Source: Paractinoplanes bogorensis
Lineage (GTDB): Bacteria > Actinomycetota > Actinomycetes > Mycobacteriales > Micromonosporaceae
Assembly (NCBI RefSeq): GCF_018829635.1
Contig: NZ_JAHKKG010000007.1
Span: 496,001-560,000 of the forward strand
Reading direction: 5' to 3'
DNA: 64,000 nucleotides
The position numbers and the translations under genes are program-made. The notes under the pieces are model-generated. The model was not told the DNA's origin, did not search any database, and saw only the letters and a program-made list of their open reading frames with translations. Below, piece by piece: positions 1 through 11,933 of this stretch; the first letter of the stretch is position 1; the number at the start of each line of letters is the position of its first letter.

Positions 1-83
1 TGGCCAAGCAGATGTCGACCGACGACAGCCCGCGCTTCCTCAACGGCATCCTCGGCCGGATCGCCGAGTTCGCCACCCGGTAG
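1..83 (+). CDS. nusB: Transcription antitermination factor NusB (3' end only)
   Basis: Only the last 26 codons and the stop are in the window. The residues SPRFLNGILGRIAEFATR match the conserved C-terminal end of NusB, where an aspartate-serine-proline segment is followed by FVNGVLG. NusB binds boxA RNA with S10 in rRNA antitermination. Position next to bldD and pyrR agrees with the known actinobacterial order. The identification rests on a short tail plus context. A strong hairpin terminator follows within 10 bp. Confidence 0.85.
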   Translation, partial: AKQMSTDDSPRFLNGILGRIAEFATR

Positions 84-90
84 CTTTTTC

Positions 91-122
91 AAAGGCTCCG
101 ACCGCACACGGTCGGAGCCTTT
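91..122. terminator. Bidirectional rho-independent terminator after nusB
   Basis: A 14-bp perfect stem (91-104 with 109-122) has a 4-nt loop. It is A-rich at the start and T-rich at the end, so it can work for nusB on the plus strand and for the convergent GNAT gene, whose stop codon starts at 129. Confidence 0.93.
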
Positions 123-128
123 TGTCGT

Positions 129-623
129 CTAGAGCGCCTGGTAGTAGCGAACCAGCGGGAACGCGGTGAAGCCGGCCTGCTCGTAGGCGGCCCGGGCCGG
201 GGCGTGACCGGGATCGCCGCCGGTGGAGACCGAGGCCAGCGCGAAGCCGGCCGCGCGCATGTGCTCGAGCGCGAACTCGATCAGAACCCGGGCGATGCCC
301 CGGCGCTGAGCGGCCGGATCGACGGCGATCATCTCGATCTCGGCGCTGTTCGGTTCGGACGCGCCGTCCCGGTGATGGGCGACCGCGACGAAGCCGACCG
401 GCTGACCGTTTTCGACGGCGACCCATGTGGTTTCGGTCAACTCGCGACACGTCTGCGCGACCGCGTCGGCCTGAATCCGGGACCAGTCGGGATAGACGCG
501 CTCGAACACGCGGCGCCCGAGCACCTCTTCGAACGAGGCGAAGACCGGGGCCCAGGCCCGGAGCGAGAACTCGACAACGGCGGCGACATCACTCTCGGCA
601 AGCGCCCGAACTTCGATCGACAT
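129..623 (-). CDS. GNAT-family N-acetyltransferase
   Basis: A 164-residue single-domain GNAT protein. The acetyl-CoA pyrophosphate-binding motif A is visible as an IEMIAVDPAAQRRGIAR-type segment (about residues 94-110, Q/RxxGxA signature), followed by the alpha-4 region and a C-terminal YEQAGF segment typical of motif B. The substrate cannot be predicted. The gene converges on nusB and shares its terminator. It and the following Nudix gene lie between nusB and bldD. The start is the ATG at 621-623. Confidence 0.88.
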   Translation of the reverse strand: MSIEVRALAESDVAAVVEFSLRAWAPVFASFEEVLGRRVFERVYPDWSRIQADAVAQTCRELTETTWVAVENGQPVGFVAVAHHRDGASEPNSAEIEMIAVDPAAQRRGIARVLIEFALEHMRAAGFALASVSTGGDPGHAPARAAYEQAGFTAFPLVRYYQAL

Positions 624-880
624 GCCCTCAGCCTGTCAGCCGGGTCCACCCGTTTACGCGGCGCCCGCCCGATGCCCGACCACACAGAAACGGTCTCGTT
701 CCACACACCGTCACCGGCTGTGCTCTGCCGCAATCCGGATCACGGGCCGGAGCCCACCCTCCCGGGGGCCCCCGTCCCGCACCAGTGTGAACGAGCGGGC
801 GGATCTTGGGAGGCCGGCCGGGCCAGGACTGTGGACAGGGCGGGACTGTGGATATCGGCGGCGATCGGCAGAATCGTGGT
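624..880. other. Intergenic region between divergent GNAT and Nudix genes
   Basis: 257 bp. It holds the two divergent promoters. TGTGGACAG (830-838) and TGTGGATAT (846-854) resemble DnaA boxes on the minus strand. No gene is seen. Confidence 0.55.
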
Positions 881-1366
881 ATGCCGCGCTATGCCCGCCG
901 ATCCGCCCGGGTGATTCTTGTCGACTCGTCGGATCGGATGTTGCTGATCCGATCGGCGCTGTTGTCCGAGGGGGGTCACGCCTGGTTCACGCCGGGCGGG
1001 GGCGTCAAGTGGTGGGAACCCTTGCGGATGGCGGCGGCCCGTGAGCTGTGGGAAGAGGCCGGGCTGCGCGTGCGGGGCCGGCAGTTGCGGGCGGTCGCGT
1101 TCACGACCGGGCGGGCCGATCTCGGCTTTGCCAACGGGCTGTTCCGCGACGACTTCTATCTGCTGCGCGTCGACTCGCACGAGGTGGATGTCAGCGGGTT
1201 GACCGAGTTCGAGCGGGGGCACTACGGCGGGTTCCGATGGTGGTCGGCGGACGAGCTCGCGACCACGGAGGAGACCGTCTTTCCGTATCGGCTGGCGGAA
1301 CTGCTCGCCGATGTCGTCGCCGGTCGGGTGCCGTCGCCGCCGCGGGAGTTGCCCTGGCATCACTGA
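881..1366 (+). CDS. Nudix hydrolase
   Basis: About 161 residues, starting at the ATG at 881 (MPRYARRSARVILVD), which begins the conserved first beta strand. An in-frame start at 806 would add a low-complexity tail and is less likely. The Nudix box GX5EX7REUXEEXGU is complete: GGVKWWE, seven residues, then RELWEEAGL (about residues 38-60). The family hydrolyses nucleoside diphosphates linked to another moiety; the substrate here is unknown. A CAGAAT hexamer lies a few bases upstream of the ATG with no Shine-Dalgarno, so a leaderless transcript is possible. TGTGGACAG (830) and TGTGGATAT (846) lie in the promoter area. Confidence 0.9.
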   Translation: MPRYARRSARVILVDSSDRMLLIRSALLSEGGHAWFTPGGGVKWWEPLRMAAARELWEEAGLRVRGRQLRAVAFTTGRADLGFANGLFRDDFYLLRVDSHEVDVSGLTEFERGHYGGFRWWSADELATTEETVFPYRLAELLADVVAGRVPSPPRELPWHH

Positions 1367-1701
1367 ACCTGGCTGGTCAGGTTGGTGCGAATTTGTCGAC
1401 GCATTGCTGATCGGGGATCACGGATCGCGCAAATTCCGGCGGCCGTGGCGATCTTGGGCGACGAGAGCGCCACGATCAGTGATGTCGGCCGTCGGGGCGG
1501 AAAGCCAGGCGTTACAGCCCGGTGTTGCACTCAGGCCGGCTGAGAGCCGCGAGCGGGGGAGTCACGACTCGTACGGGAAACGAAAAAGCCCGCGAACAGA
1601 GCGCGGGCTTTTCGGAATCAGGACTCGCGCCGAGGTGGATTCGGCGTGGTCGAGGATGGGGGATGTGGCCGGTTTCTTGGGGGCCGGCGTTGTGGTGGAA
1701 C
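1367..1701. other. Intergenic stretch between the Nudix gene and bldD
   Basis: 335 bp with no convincing gene. It contains the terminator at 1584-1612 and, just before it, an 18-nt sequence (1563-1580) ending in CGTACGGGAAA that recurs exactly at 56103-56120. Nothing else was recognised. Confidence 0.7.
1584..1612. terminator. Convergent terminator between Nudix gene and bldD
   Basis: An 11-bp perfect stem (1584-1594 with 1602-1612) has a 7-nt loop, flanking A-run and T-run. It is placed to stop the plus-strand Nudix transcript and the minus-strand bldD transcript. Confidence 0.92.
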
Positions 1702-2190
1702 TTAGCTGGCGAAGAAGGCGCGCGGGTCGGCGACCAGGACACCCTGCTCGGTCAGGCGCTCGATCAGGCCGGACGGCGAGATGTCGTAGACGATGGCCAG
1801 CGCGCGCAGGTCGTCGGCTCGGATGGAGAGGACACGGCCGTTGTAGTCGCCACGCTGCTGCTGGATGGCGCGGGCGTAACGGGCGACGTAGGCGAGGTCC
1901 TCGCCGGTGGTGTCGTAGAGCTTCTCGAGGTCCAACACGATCTTGTTGGTGGCCTCGAGGCGGACGCCGCTGCCGTCGGGCAGCAGTTCCGAGACGGGCA
2001 CCCGGTAGAAGTCGGCCAGCTCGGCGAGGCGCGAGACGGTGACGGCACGGTCGCCGCGCTCGTACGAGCCCACCACTACGGCCTTCCATCGGCCGTTCGA
2101 CTTCTCTTCCACACCCTGCAGGGACAGGCCCTGCTGCTGTCGGATGGAGCGCAGACGTGCGCCCAGCGACTTGGCGTACTCAGACGGCAT
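1702..2190 (-). CDS. bldD: Developmental master repressor BldD (c-di-GMP effector)
   Basis: 162 residues, starting at MPSEYAK. The N-terminal helix-turn-helix (about 5-70) is nearly identical to what I recall of Streptomyces BldD, including KAVVVGSYERGDRAVTV. The C-terminal domain carries the BldD signature RxD-x8-RxxD as RGD at 113-115 and RADD at 124-127, the motif that binds tetrameric c-di-GMP. In Streptomyces, c-di-GMP-bound BldD dimers repress sporulation genes during growth. Location between nusB and pyrR supports orthology. The start has a GGGAG element 8 nt upstream; an in-frame start at 2205 is less likely. A BldD-like operator lies about 50 bp upstream, suggesting autoregulation. 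Confidence 0.96.
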   Translation of the reverse strand: MPSEYAKSLGARLRSIRQQQGLSLQGVEEKSNGRWKAVVVGSYERGDRAVTVSRLAELADFYRVPVSELLPDGSGVRLEATNKIVLDLEKLYDTTGEDLAYVARYARAIQQQRGDYNGRVLSIRADDLRALAIVYDISPSGLIERLTEQGVLVADPRAFFAS

Positions 2191-2239
2191 TCGGAACACT
2201 CCCACTGTGCTGGCCCGGAGGGGGTTCCCCTCCGCGATC

Positions 2240-2254
2240 GCTACGCAGCGTGAC
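2240..2254. promoter_or_regulatory. Candidate BldD operator upstream of bldD
   Basis: The 15-bp pseudopalindrome fits the published Streptomyces BldD consensus nTnACnCWGnGTnAn at 10 of 11 fixed positions (core ACGCAGCGTGA, 2243-2253; only the outer T is C). It lies in the bldD promoter region. Autoregulation is known for BldD in Streptomyces; here it is inferred. Confidence 0.6.
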
Positions 2255-2426
2255 GGTACGGAGTTTGCGACCCCTGGTCAAGTGTCGGTTACCGATGAGT
2301 CGCGCCCGTCGGTACGACTTGCCGGATTCGTCCGCGTCAGGCACGTCACCATGGTCAACGCCGCGACCACTGGTAACGTAGCGTCAGCCATAGGGGCGGC
2401 CCCTCCCGGGGGTTGTCCCACTGACG

Positions 2427-2463
2427 TCCTTTAACGACCCGTCCCGTGAGGCGGGGAAGGAGG
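2427..2463 (+). promoter_or_regulatory. PyrR-binding RNA hairpin covering the pyrR ribosome-binding site
   Basis: The leader folds into a two-part hairpin. The outer stem is 2427-2431 with 2457-2461 (TCCTT with AAGGA), and the upper stem is 2438-2443 with 2450-2455 with loop CCGTGA. The order TTTAA, GTCC, N, GNGAGGC, AAGG matches the PyrR binding-loop consensus of Bacillus pyr operons. The Shine-Dalgarno AAGGAGG lies in the 3' arm, 6 nt before the GTG start. PyrR binding should therefore block translation, as reported for mycobacterial pyrR. No terminator/antiterminator pair is seen. Confidence 0.85.
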
Positions 2464-2469
2464 TCCGCC

Positions 2470-3030
2470 GTGGCATCGCCACGCGCCGACGCGCCCAGCA
2501 AGATCATTCTGAGCGAGTCCGACCTGCATCGGGTCGTCGACCGCATCGCTCATCAGATTCTCGAAAAGACCTCGGGCGCCACCGGCACCGTGCTGCTCGG
2601 GATTCCCACCCGCGGAGTGCCGCTGGCCCAGCGGCTGGCCGCCCGCATTCATGCCTTCGAGGGCATCGACGTGCCGGTCGGCTCGCTCGACATCACCCTC
2701 TACCGCGACGACCTGCGCCTGCACGCCACCCGCGCGCTCGGCAAGACCGAGTTGCCGGGCGACGGCATCGACGGGCGCCGGGTCGTCCTGGTCGACGACG
2801 TTCTTTTTTCCGGCCGTACGGTCCGGGCCGCGCTCGACGCTCTGAAGGACGAGGGCCGGCCCAGTTCGGTGCAGCTCGCGGTGCTGGTCGACCGCGGCCA
2901 CCGCGAGCTGCCGATCCGCGCCGACTACGTGGGCAAGAACATCCCGACCTCGCTCGACGAGAGCGTCCGGGTCTCGCTGACCGAGATCGACGGCCTCGAC
3001 GAGGTCAAACTGACCGGGGGTGACAAGTGA
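2470..3030 (+). CDS. pyrR: Bifunctional pyr operon regulator / uracil phosphoribosyltransferase PyrR
   Basis: 186 residues, starting at the GTG at 2470, seven bases after a perfect AAGGAGG. The PRPP-binding loop VVLVDDVLFSGRT (about 107-119) is typical of type I phosphoribosyltransferases, and the basic RGVPLAQR segment matches PyrR. PyrR senses UMP/UTP versus PRPP and binds pyr mRNA, and it also has UPRT activity. It heads the pyrimidine operon and overlaps pyrB by 4 nt (GTGA). The RNA hairpin over its own ribosome-binding site implies feedback control of the operon. Confidence 0.97.
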   Translation: MASPRADAPSKIILSESDLHRVVDRIAHQILEKTSGATGTVLLGIPTRGVPLAQRLAARIHAFEGIDVPVGSLDITLYRDDLRLHATRALGKTELPGDGIDGRRVVLVDDVLFSGRTVRAALDALKDEGRPSSVQLAVLVDRGHRELPIRADYVGKNIPTSLDESVRVSLTEIDGLDEVKLTGGDK

Positions 3031-3950
3031 TCAAGCATCTGCGCTCGGCCGCCGACCTGGACGCGCCCACCGCCACCCTGATCCTGGACACCGCGGCCGA
3101 GATGGCGGCGCTGGCCGGGCGTGAGGTGAAGAAGCTGCCGACGCTGCGCGGCCGCACGGTGGTCAACCTCTTCTACGAAGACTCGACCCGCACCCGCATC
3201 TCGTTCGAGGCGGCGGCCAAGCGGCTGTCGGCCGACGTCATCAACTTCTCGGCCAAGGGTTCCAGCGTCTCGAAGGGTGAGAGCCTCAAGGACACCGCGC
3301 TCACGCTGCAGGCGATGGGCGCCGACGCGGTCGTGATCCGGCACCCTGCCTCGGGCGCGCCGCACCGGCTGGCCGCGTGGGTCGACGGCTCGGTGGTCAA
3401 CGCCGGCGACGGCACCCACGAGCACCCGACGCAGGCTCTGCTCGACGCGTACACGATGCGGTCGCGGCTCGGCCGGCTCGACGGCCTGCGGGTCGCGATC
3501 GTGGGGGACGTGCTGCACAGCCGGGTCGCCCGCTCCAACGTCCTGCTGCTCACGACGTTGGGTGCGCAGGTCACGCTGGTCGGGCCGCCGACGCTGATCC
3601 CGCTCGACGTGTCGGCCGCGCTCTCACCGTCGACAAAAGTGTCGTACGACCTCGATAGCGTCCTGCCCGATATGGACGTCGTCATGATGCTGCGGGTGCA
3701 GACCGAGCGCATGCAGGACTCGTACTTCCCGTCCGCCCGGGAGTACAGCCGCCGCTACGGTCTCGACCTCGCGCGCATGCGCAAGCTGCCGGAGCACGCG
3801 ATCGTCATGCATCCCGGCCCGATGAACCGCGGCATGGAGATCACGCCCGAGGTGGCGGACTCGTCGCGTTCCACGATCGTCGAACAGGTCGCCAACGGCG
3901 TCAGCGCCCGGATGGCCGTCCTTTATCTGCTGCTTGGGGGCAAGGCATGA
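3027..3950 (+). CDS. pyrB: Aspartate carbamoyltransferase catalytic subunit
   Basis: 307 residues. It condenses carbamoyl phosphate with aspartate, the committed step of UMP synthesis. The carbamoyl-phosphate motif STRTRISFE (about 52-60) and the HPTQALLDAYT segment (about 133-143) are intact. Length matches the standalone catalytic chain; no pyrI is present. The GTG start overlaps the pyrR stop by 4 nt, and the stop overlaps the pyrC start by 4 nt, so the three genes are translationally coupled. Confidence 0.98.
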   Translation: MIKHLRSAADLDAPTATLILDTAAEMAALAGREVKKLPTLRGRTVVNLFYEDSTRTRISFEAAAKRLSADVINFSAKGSSVSKGESLKDTALTLQAMGADAVVIRHPASGAPHRLAAWVDGSVVNAGDGTHEHPTQALLDAYTMRSRLGRLDGLRVAIVGDVLHSRVARSNVLLLTTLGAQVTLVGPPTLIPLDVSAALSPSTKVSYDLDSVLPDMDVVMMLRVQTERMQDSYFPSAREYSRRYGLDLARMRKLPEHAIVMHPGPMNRGMEITPEVADSSRSTIVEQVANGVSARMAVLYLLLGGKA

Positions 3951-5215
3951 CCTCATATCTGCTTCGTGGTGTCTCGGTGCTGGGGGCGCCTCCCTCCGAT
4001 CTGGTTCTGCGCGACGGCGTCATCGCCGGCGGCGCGACAGCCGACCAGGTCATCGACGCCGAGGGGCTCGTGGCGCTCCCCGGCCTGGTCGACCTGCACA
4101 CCCACCTGCGCGAGCCCGGCCGTGAGGACGCCGAGACGGTCGAGACCGGCTCCCGGGCGGCCGCGCTGGGCGGTTACACCGCGGTCTTCGCGATGGCCAA
4201 CACGTCCCCGGTGGCCGACACCGCGGGTGTGGTCGAGCAGGTCTGGCGCCTGGGCCGCGAGGCCGGGCTGGTCGACGTGCAGCCGATCGGCGCCGTCACC
4301 GTCGGCCTGGCCGGTCAGCAGCTGGCCGAGCTGGGCGCGATGGCGACCTCGGCCGCGGGCGTCCGGATCTTCTCGGACGACGGTCACTGCGTGGCCGACC
4401 CCCGCCTGATGCGCCGCGCGCTGGAATACGTGAAGGCGTTCGACGGCATCATCGCCCAGCACGCCGAGGAGCCCCGGCTCACCGAGGGCGCCCAGATGCA
4501 CGAGGGCGAGGTCAGCACCCGGCTCGGGCTGACCGGCTGGCCGGCCGTGGCCGAAGAGGCGATCATCGCCCGCGACGTGCTGCTGGCCGAGCACGTGGGC
4601 AGCCGCCTGCACGTCTGCCACGTCTCCACCGCCGGGTCGGTCGAGGTACTGCGGCAGGCCAAGGCGCGTGGGGTCCGGGTTACGGCCGAGGTCACACCGC
4701 ACCACCTTCTGCTGACCGACGAGCTGGCCGCGTCCTACGATCCGGTTTACAAGGTCAACCCCCCGTTGCGTACGGCGTCGGACGTGCACGCCCTTCGCGA
4801 GGCGCTGGTCGAAGGCGTGATCGACATCGTCGCGACCGACCACGCCCCGCACGCCGTGGAGGACAAGGAGTGCGAGTGGGCGTACGCGCGGCCCGGCATG
4901 GTCGGCCTGGAGACCGCCCTGCCGGTCGTGCTGTCCGTGCTGGGGGAGCGCTGGGACCTGATCGCCGAGCGCATGTCCCGGACGCCCGCGCGGATCGCGG
5001 GCCTGACCGGCCACGGCACCGACCTGAGCGTCGGGAGCCCGGCCAACCTCACGCTGGTGGACCCGTCCGCCCGGCGGGTCGTCGACCCGTCCGAGCTGGC
5101 GAGCCGCAGCCGCAGCCGCAACACACCGTACGCGGGCACCACCCTGCCGGGTCGCATCGTCGCGACCTTCCTCCGGGGAGAGCCGACGGTCCTGGACGGG
5201 AAGGCTGTTAAGTAA
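3947..5215 (+). CDS. pyrC: Dihydroorotase
   Basis: 422 residues, class I dihydroorotase of the amidohydrolase superfamily. The metal-binding DLHTHLREPG motif (about 47-56), the DDGH segment (about 144-147), HVSTAGS and the C-terminal ATDHAPH (about 301-307) are all present. It cyclises carbamoyl aspartate to dihydroorotate. The ATG overlaps pyrB (ATGA), and the stop TAA shares its last base with the carA ATG. Confidence 0.98.
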   Translation: MTSYLLRGVSVLGAPPSDLVLRDGVIAGGATADQVIDAEGLVALPGLVDLHTHLREPGREDAETVETGSRAAALGGYTAVFAMANTSPVADTAGVVEQVWRLGREAGLVDVQPIGAVTVGLAGQQLAELGAMATSAAGVRIFSDDGHCVADPRLMRRALEYVKAFDGIIAQHAEEPRLTEGAQMHEGEVSTRLGLTGWPAVAEEAIIARDVLLAEHVGSRLHVCHVSTAGSVEVLRQAKARGVRVTAEVTPHHLLLTDELAASYDPVYKVNPPLRTASDVHALREALVEGVIDIVATDHAPHAVEDKECEWAYARPGMVGLETALPVVLSVLGERWDLIAERMSRTPARIAGLTGHGTDLSVGSPANLTLVDPSARRVVDPSELASRSRSRNTPYAGTTLPGRIVATFLRGEPTVLDGKAVK

Positions 5216-6321
5216 TGAGCAAAGCTCTTTTGGTCCTCGAGGACGGACGCACGTTCGTCGGTGAGGCCTACGGCGCGCTGGGCGAGACGTTCGGCGAGGC
5301 CGTTTTCACCACCGGCATGACCGGGTATCAGGAGACGCTGACCGACCCGTCCTACCACCGCCAGGTCGTGGTGCAGACGGCGCCGCAGATCGGCAACACC
5401 GGGGTCAACGGCGAGGACGACGAGTCCGACCGGATCTGGGTGGCCGGCTATGTCGTACGGGACCCGGCTCGTCGCCCCTCGAACTGGCGCTCGACCGGTG
5501 ATCTCGGCGAGCGGCTCGCGGCCGAGGGCGTCGTCGGGATCAGCGGCATCGACACCCGGGCCCTGACCCGGCACCTCCGCTCGCGCGGCGCGATGCGGGT
5601 CGGCATCTCATCGGTCGACCTCGACCCGCAGTCGCTCCTCTCGCGTGTCCAGGCGGCACCGCAGATGACCGGCGCCGACCTGTCGGCCGAGGTGACCACC
5701 GGGTCCCGCTACACGGTCGACGCCGTCGGCGAGCACCGCTACACCGTCGCCGCGCTCGACCTGGGCATCAAGCGGAACGTCTCGCAGCGGCTCGCCGCGC
5801 GCGGCGTGACCACGCACATCTTCCCGGCGTCGTCGTCGATCGACGACCTGCTGTCGGTCTCGCCCGACGCGGTCTTCTTCTCGCCCGGCCCGGGCGACCC
5901 GGCGACCGCGGACGGCCCGGTCGCACTGGCGCAGGAGGTCATGCGCCGCCGCACGCCGCTGTTCGGCATCTGCTTCGGCAGTCAGATCCTGGGCCGGGCG
6001 CTCGGCTTCGGCACCTACAAGCTCGGCTACGGCCACCGCGGCATCAACCAGCCGGTGCTCGACAAGACCACCGGCAAGGTCGAGGTGACCAGTCACAACC
6101 ACGGCTTCGCGGTCGACGCGCCGCTCGACCAGGTGATCGACACCGAGTTCGGCGGCGTCGAGGTCTCGCACGTCTGCCTCAACGACAACGTGGTCGAGGG
6201 CCTGCGCGGGCTCGAGGTGCCCGCGTTCACCGTCCAGTACCACCCCGAGGCCGCGGCGGGCCCGCACGACGCCGACTACCTCTTCGACAGGTTCGTCGAG
6301 CTCGTGGAACGGAAGGCCTGA
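5215..6321 (+). CDS. carA: Carbamoyl-phosphate synthase small (glutaminase) subunit
   Basis: 368 residues. The N-terminal CPSase small-chain domain is followed by a class I glutamine amidotransferase domain with the nucleophile in FGICFGSQ (about 247-254) and the HPEAAAGP segment (about 344-351) providing the catalytic His-Glu pair. It supplies ammonia to CarB. It sits between pyrC and carB, which starts 2 nt after its stop. Confidence 0.98.
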   Translation: MSKALLVLEDGRTFVGEAYGALGETFGEAVFTTGMTGYQETLTDPSYHRQVVVQTAPQIGNTGVNGEDDESDRIWVAGYVVRDPARRPSNWRSTGDLGERLAAEGVVGISGIDTRALTRHLRSRGAMRVGISSVDLDPQSLLSRVQAAPQMTGADLSAEVTTGSRYTVDAVGEHRYTVAALDLGIKRNVSQRLAARGVTTHIFPASSSIDDLLSVSPDAVFFSPGPGDPATADGPVALAQEVMRRRTPLFGICFGSQILGRALGFGTYKLGYGHRGINQPVLDKTTGKVEVTSHNHGFAVDAPLDQVIDTEFGGVEVSHVCLNDNVVEGLRGLEVPAFTVQYHPEAAAGPHDADYLFDRFVELVERKA

Positions 6322-6323
6322 TC

Positions 6324-9634
<3,311 letters not shown>

Positions 9635-9638
<4 letters not shown>

Positions 9639-10636
9639 CCTTGTTCGAGTCCGCCGTCCGTCCGGTCCTGTTCCGGGTGGGCGGCGGCGACGCCGAGAAG
9701 GCGCACGAGTTCACCCTCGGGCGGCTGGCTTCACTGCCTTCTCCCGTACGGGCGGCGATGCGTGCCCGATACGCGACGAACCGGCCGGTCGAGGCGTTCG
9801 GCGTCCGGTTCCCCAACCCGGTCGGCCTGGCCGCGGGCATGGACAAGAACGGCGTCGCGCTGCCGGCCTGGCCCGCCCTCGGGTTCGGCTTCGTCGAGGT
9901 CGGCACGGTCACCGCCCAGGCGCAGCCCGGCAACGACCGGCCGCGGCTGTTCCGGCTGCGCGACAGCGAAGCGATCATCAACCGGATGGGCTTCAACAAC
10001 GCCGGTGCGGCCGCGCTCGCCGACCGGTTGAAGGCGCTCGGGCCCATCGGGGTGCCGCTGGGCGTCTCGCTCGGCAAGTCCAAGGTCACCCCACTCGCGG
10101 ACGCGGTCGAGGACTATCTGACGTCGTACCGGCTGCTGCACCCGTACGCGGACTACATCGCGGTCAACGTCTCGTCGCCCAACACGCCCGGGCTGCGGAC
10201 GCTGCAGGACAAGGACTCGATCGCCGACCTGCTCGGCGCACTGCGCGGGGAGACCCCCGTCCTGGTGAAAATCGCCCCCGATCTGAGTGAACCGGCGATC
10301 GCCGAACTGCTCGAGGTCTGCCTCAGCCACGGCGCGGCCGGGGTGATCGCGACCAACACGACCCTCGCACGCGACGGCCTGGCCGCGGCCGACCAGCCCC
10401 GGGCGACCGAGGCGGGCGGGCTCTCCGGGGCGCCGCTGACCGAGAAGGCCCGCAAGGTCGTCCATTTCGTCCACACCGAGACCGACGGCCGGCTGCCGAT
10501 CATCGGGGTCGGCGGGGTGATGTGCGCCGACGACGCTGCCCGGCTGTTCGACGCGGGCGCCACGCTCGTCCAGCTCTACAGCGGTTTCATCTACAAAGGG
10601 CCGTCCCTCGTACGGGCGGCGGCCCGGGCCCGGTGA
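9635..10636 (+). CDS. pyrD: Dihydroorotate dehydrogenase (quinone), class 2
   Basis: 333 residues, starting at the GTG at 9635 that overlaps the carB stop (GTGA). The N-terminal extension before the barrel and the AAGMDKNG segment (about 66-73) mark the membrane-associated class 2 family. The catalytic serine lies in NVSSPNTPG (about 178-186), and FMN-contacting segments near ITGVGGV-type IIGVGGV (about 288-294) are present. It oxidises dihydroorotate to orotate using quinones. The stop overlaps the bioA start by 4 nt. Confidence 0.97.
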
Positions 10637-11895
10637 ACGATCTGCTCGCTCTCGACCGGGCGCACGTCTGGCACCCGTACGGGCCGATGCCCGGACGCAG
10701 TGAGCCCTATCTGGTCGAGAGCGCGCAGGGCGTACGGCTGCGTCTCTCGGACGGTCGTGACGTGGTCGACGGGATGTCGTCCTGGTGGTCGGCCATCCAC
10801 GGTTACCGGCACCCGGTGCTCGACGCGGCGCTGGTCGAGCAGTCGCAGCGGATGAGCCACGTGATGTTCGGCGGGCTCACCCACGAACCGGCCATCCGGC
10901 TCGCCACCACGCTGGTCGAGCTGGCGCCGGACGGGCTCGAGCACGTCTTCCTGTGCGACTCGGGCTCGGTCGGGGTCGAGGTGGCGATCAAGATGGCGCT
11001 GCAGGCCCAGCTCGCCCTCGGCCGGCCTGGGCGGCGCAAGCTGGCCACCTGGCGCGGTGGCTACCACGGCGACACGTTCCACCCGATGAGCGTGTGCGAT
11101 CCGGTCGGCGGGATGCACTCGCTGTGGACCGGAGTGCTGCCGGCTCAGATCTTCGCTCCCTCGCCGCCTCCGGTTTTTGATCAGGCGTACGCCGATCAGC
11201 TCGTTGATCTGGTGACGCGGCATGCCGACGAGATCGCGGCCGTGATCGTCGAGCCGGTCGTGCAGGGGGCCGGGGGGATGCGGTTCCACGACCCGGGCTA
11301 TCTGCGCGTGCTGCGCGACGTGACGGCGGCGCACGGCATCTTCCTGATCTTCGACGAGATCGCAACGGGCTTCGGGCGTACGGGTTCCCTGTTCGCGGCC
11401 GATCTCGCGGGCGTGACACCCGACATCATGTGCGTGGGCAAGGCGCTCACCGGTGGCTACCTGACCCTGGCGGCGACGTTGTGCACGCCCGAGGTGGCGG
11501 CGGCGATCTCGGCCGGGGACGGTGGCGGGCTCGCACACGGGCCCACCTTCATGGGCAATCCACTGGCCTGCGCCGTGGCCAACGCGTCGTTGGGCCTGCT
11601 GCGTTCGGGTGACTGGGCGTCCCGCGTACGGGTGATCGAAAGCGGTCTCCGGGCCGGGCTCGAGCCCCTACGCGACCGTCCCGGAGTCGCCGACGTGCGG
11701 GTCCTGGGCGCGATCGGGGTCGTCCAGCTGGACCATCCCGTCGACATGGCGGCGGCCACCGCGGCCGCCGTCGGAGCGGGCGTGTGGCTGCGCCCGTTCC
11801 GCGACCTGATCTACACCATGCCCCCGTATGTCACGACTCCCGAGGATGTCGCTCTGATCGCCTCGGGGATCGCGGCCGCGGTGGCGGCAACCTGA
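10633..11895 (+). CDS. bioA: Adenosylmethionine-8-amino-7-oxononanoate aminotransferase (DAPA synthase)
   Basis: 420 residues, starting at the GTG at 10633 overlapping pyrD. The N-terminal HVWHPYGPM and the DGMSSWWSAIHGYRHPVLD segment (about 48-66) are diagnostic for BioA among class III aminotransferases. The PLP lysine is in CVGKALTGG (about 265-273). It uses SAM as amino donor in biotin synthesis. No other bio gene is nearby. Its insertion between pyrD and pyrF, with tight coupling to pyrD, is unusual; metK lies downstream in the same region. Confidence 0.95.
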   Translation: MNDLLALDRAHVWHPYGPMPGRSEPYLVESAQGVRLRLSDGRDVVDGMSSWWSAIHGYRHPVLDAALVEQSQRMSHVMFGGLTHEPAIRLATTLVELAPDGLEHVFLCDSGSVGVEVAIKMALQAQLALGRPGRRKLATWRGGYHGDTFHPMSVCDPVGGMHSLWTGVLPAQIFAPSPPPVFDQAYADQLVDLVTRHADEIAAVIVEPVVQGAGGMRFHDPGYLRVLRDVTAAHGIFLIFDEIATGFGRTGSLFAADLAGVTPDIMCVGKALTGGYLTLAATLCTPEVAAAISAGDGGGLAHGPTFMGNPLACAVANASLGLLRSGDWASRVRVIESGLRAGLEPLRDRPGVADVRVLGAIGVVQLDHPVDMAAATAAAVGAGVWLRPFRDLIYTMPPYVTTPEDVALIASGIAAAVAAT

Positions 11896-11933
11896 CTGAC
11901 TACTTGACCGACCGAAGAGATTGGGAGCCCGCT

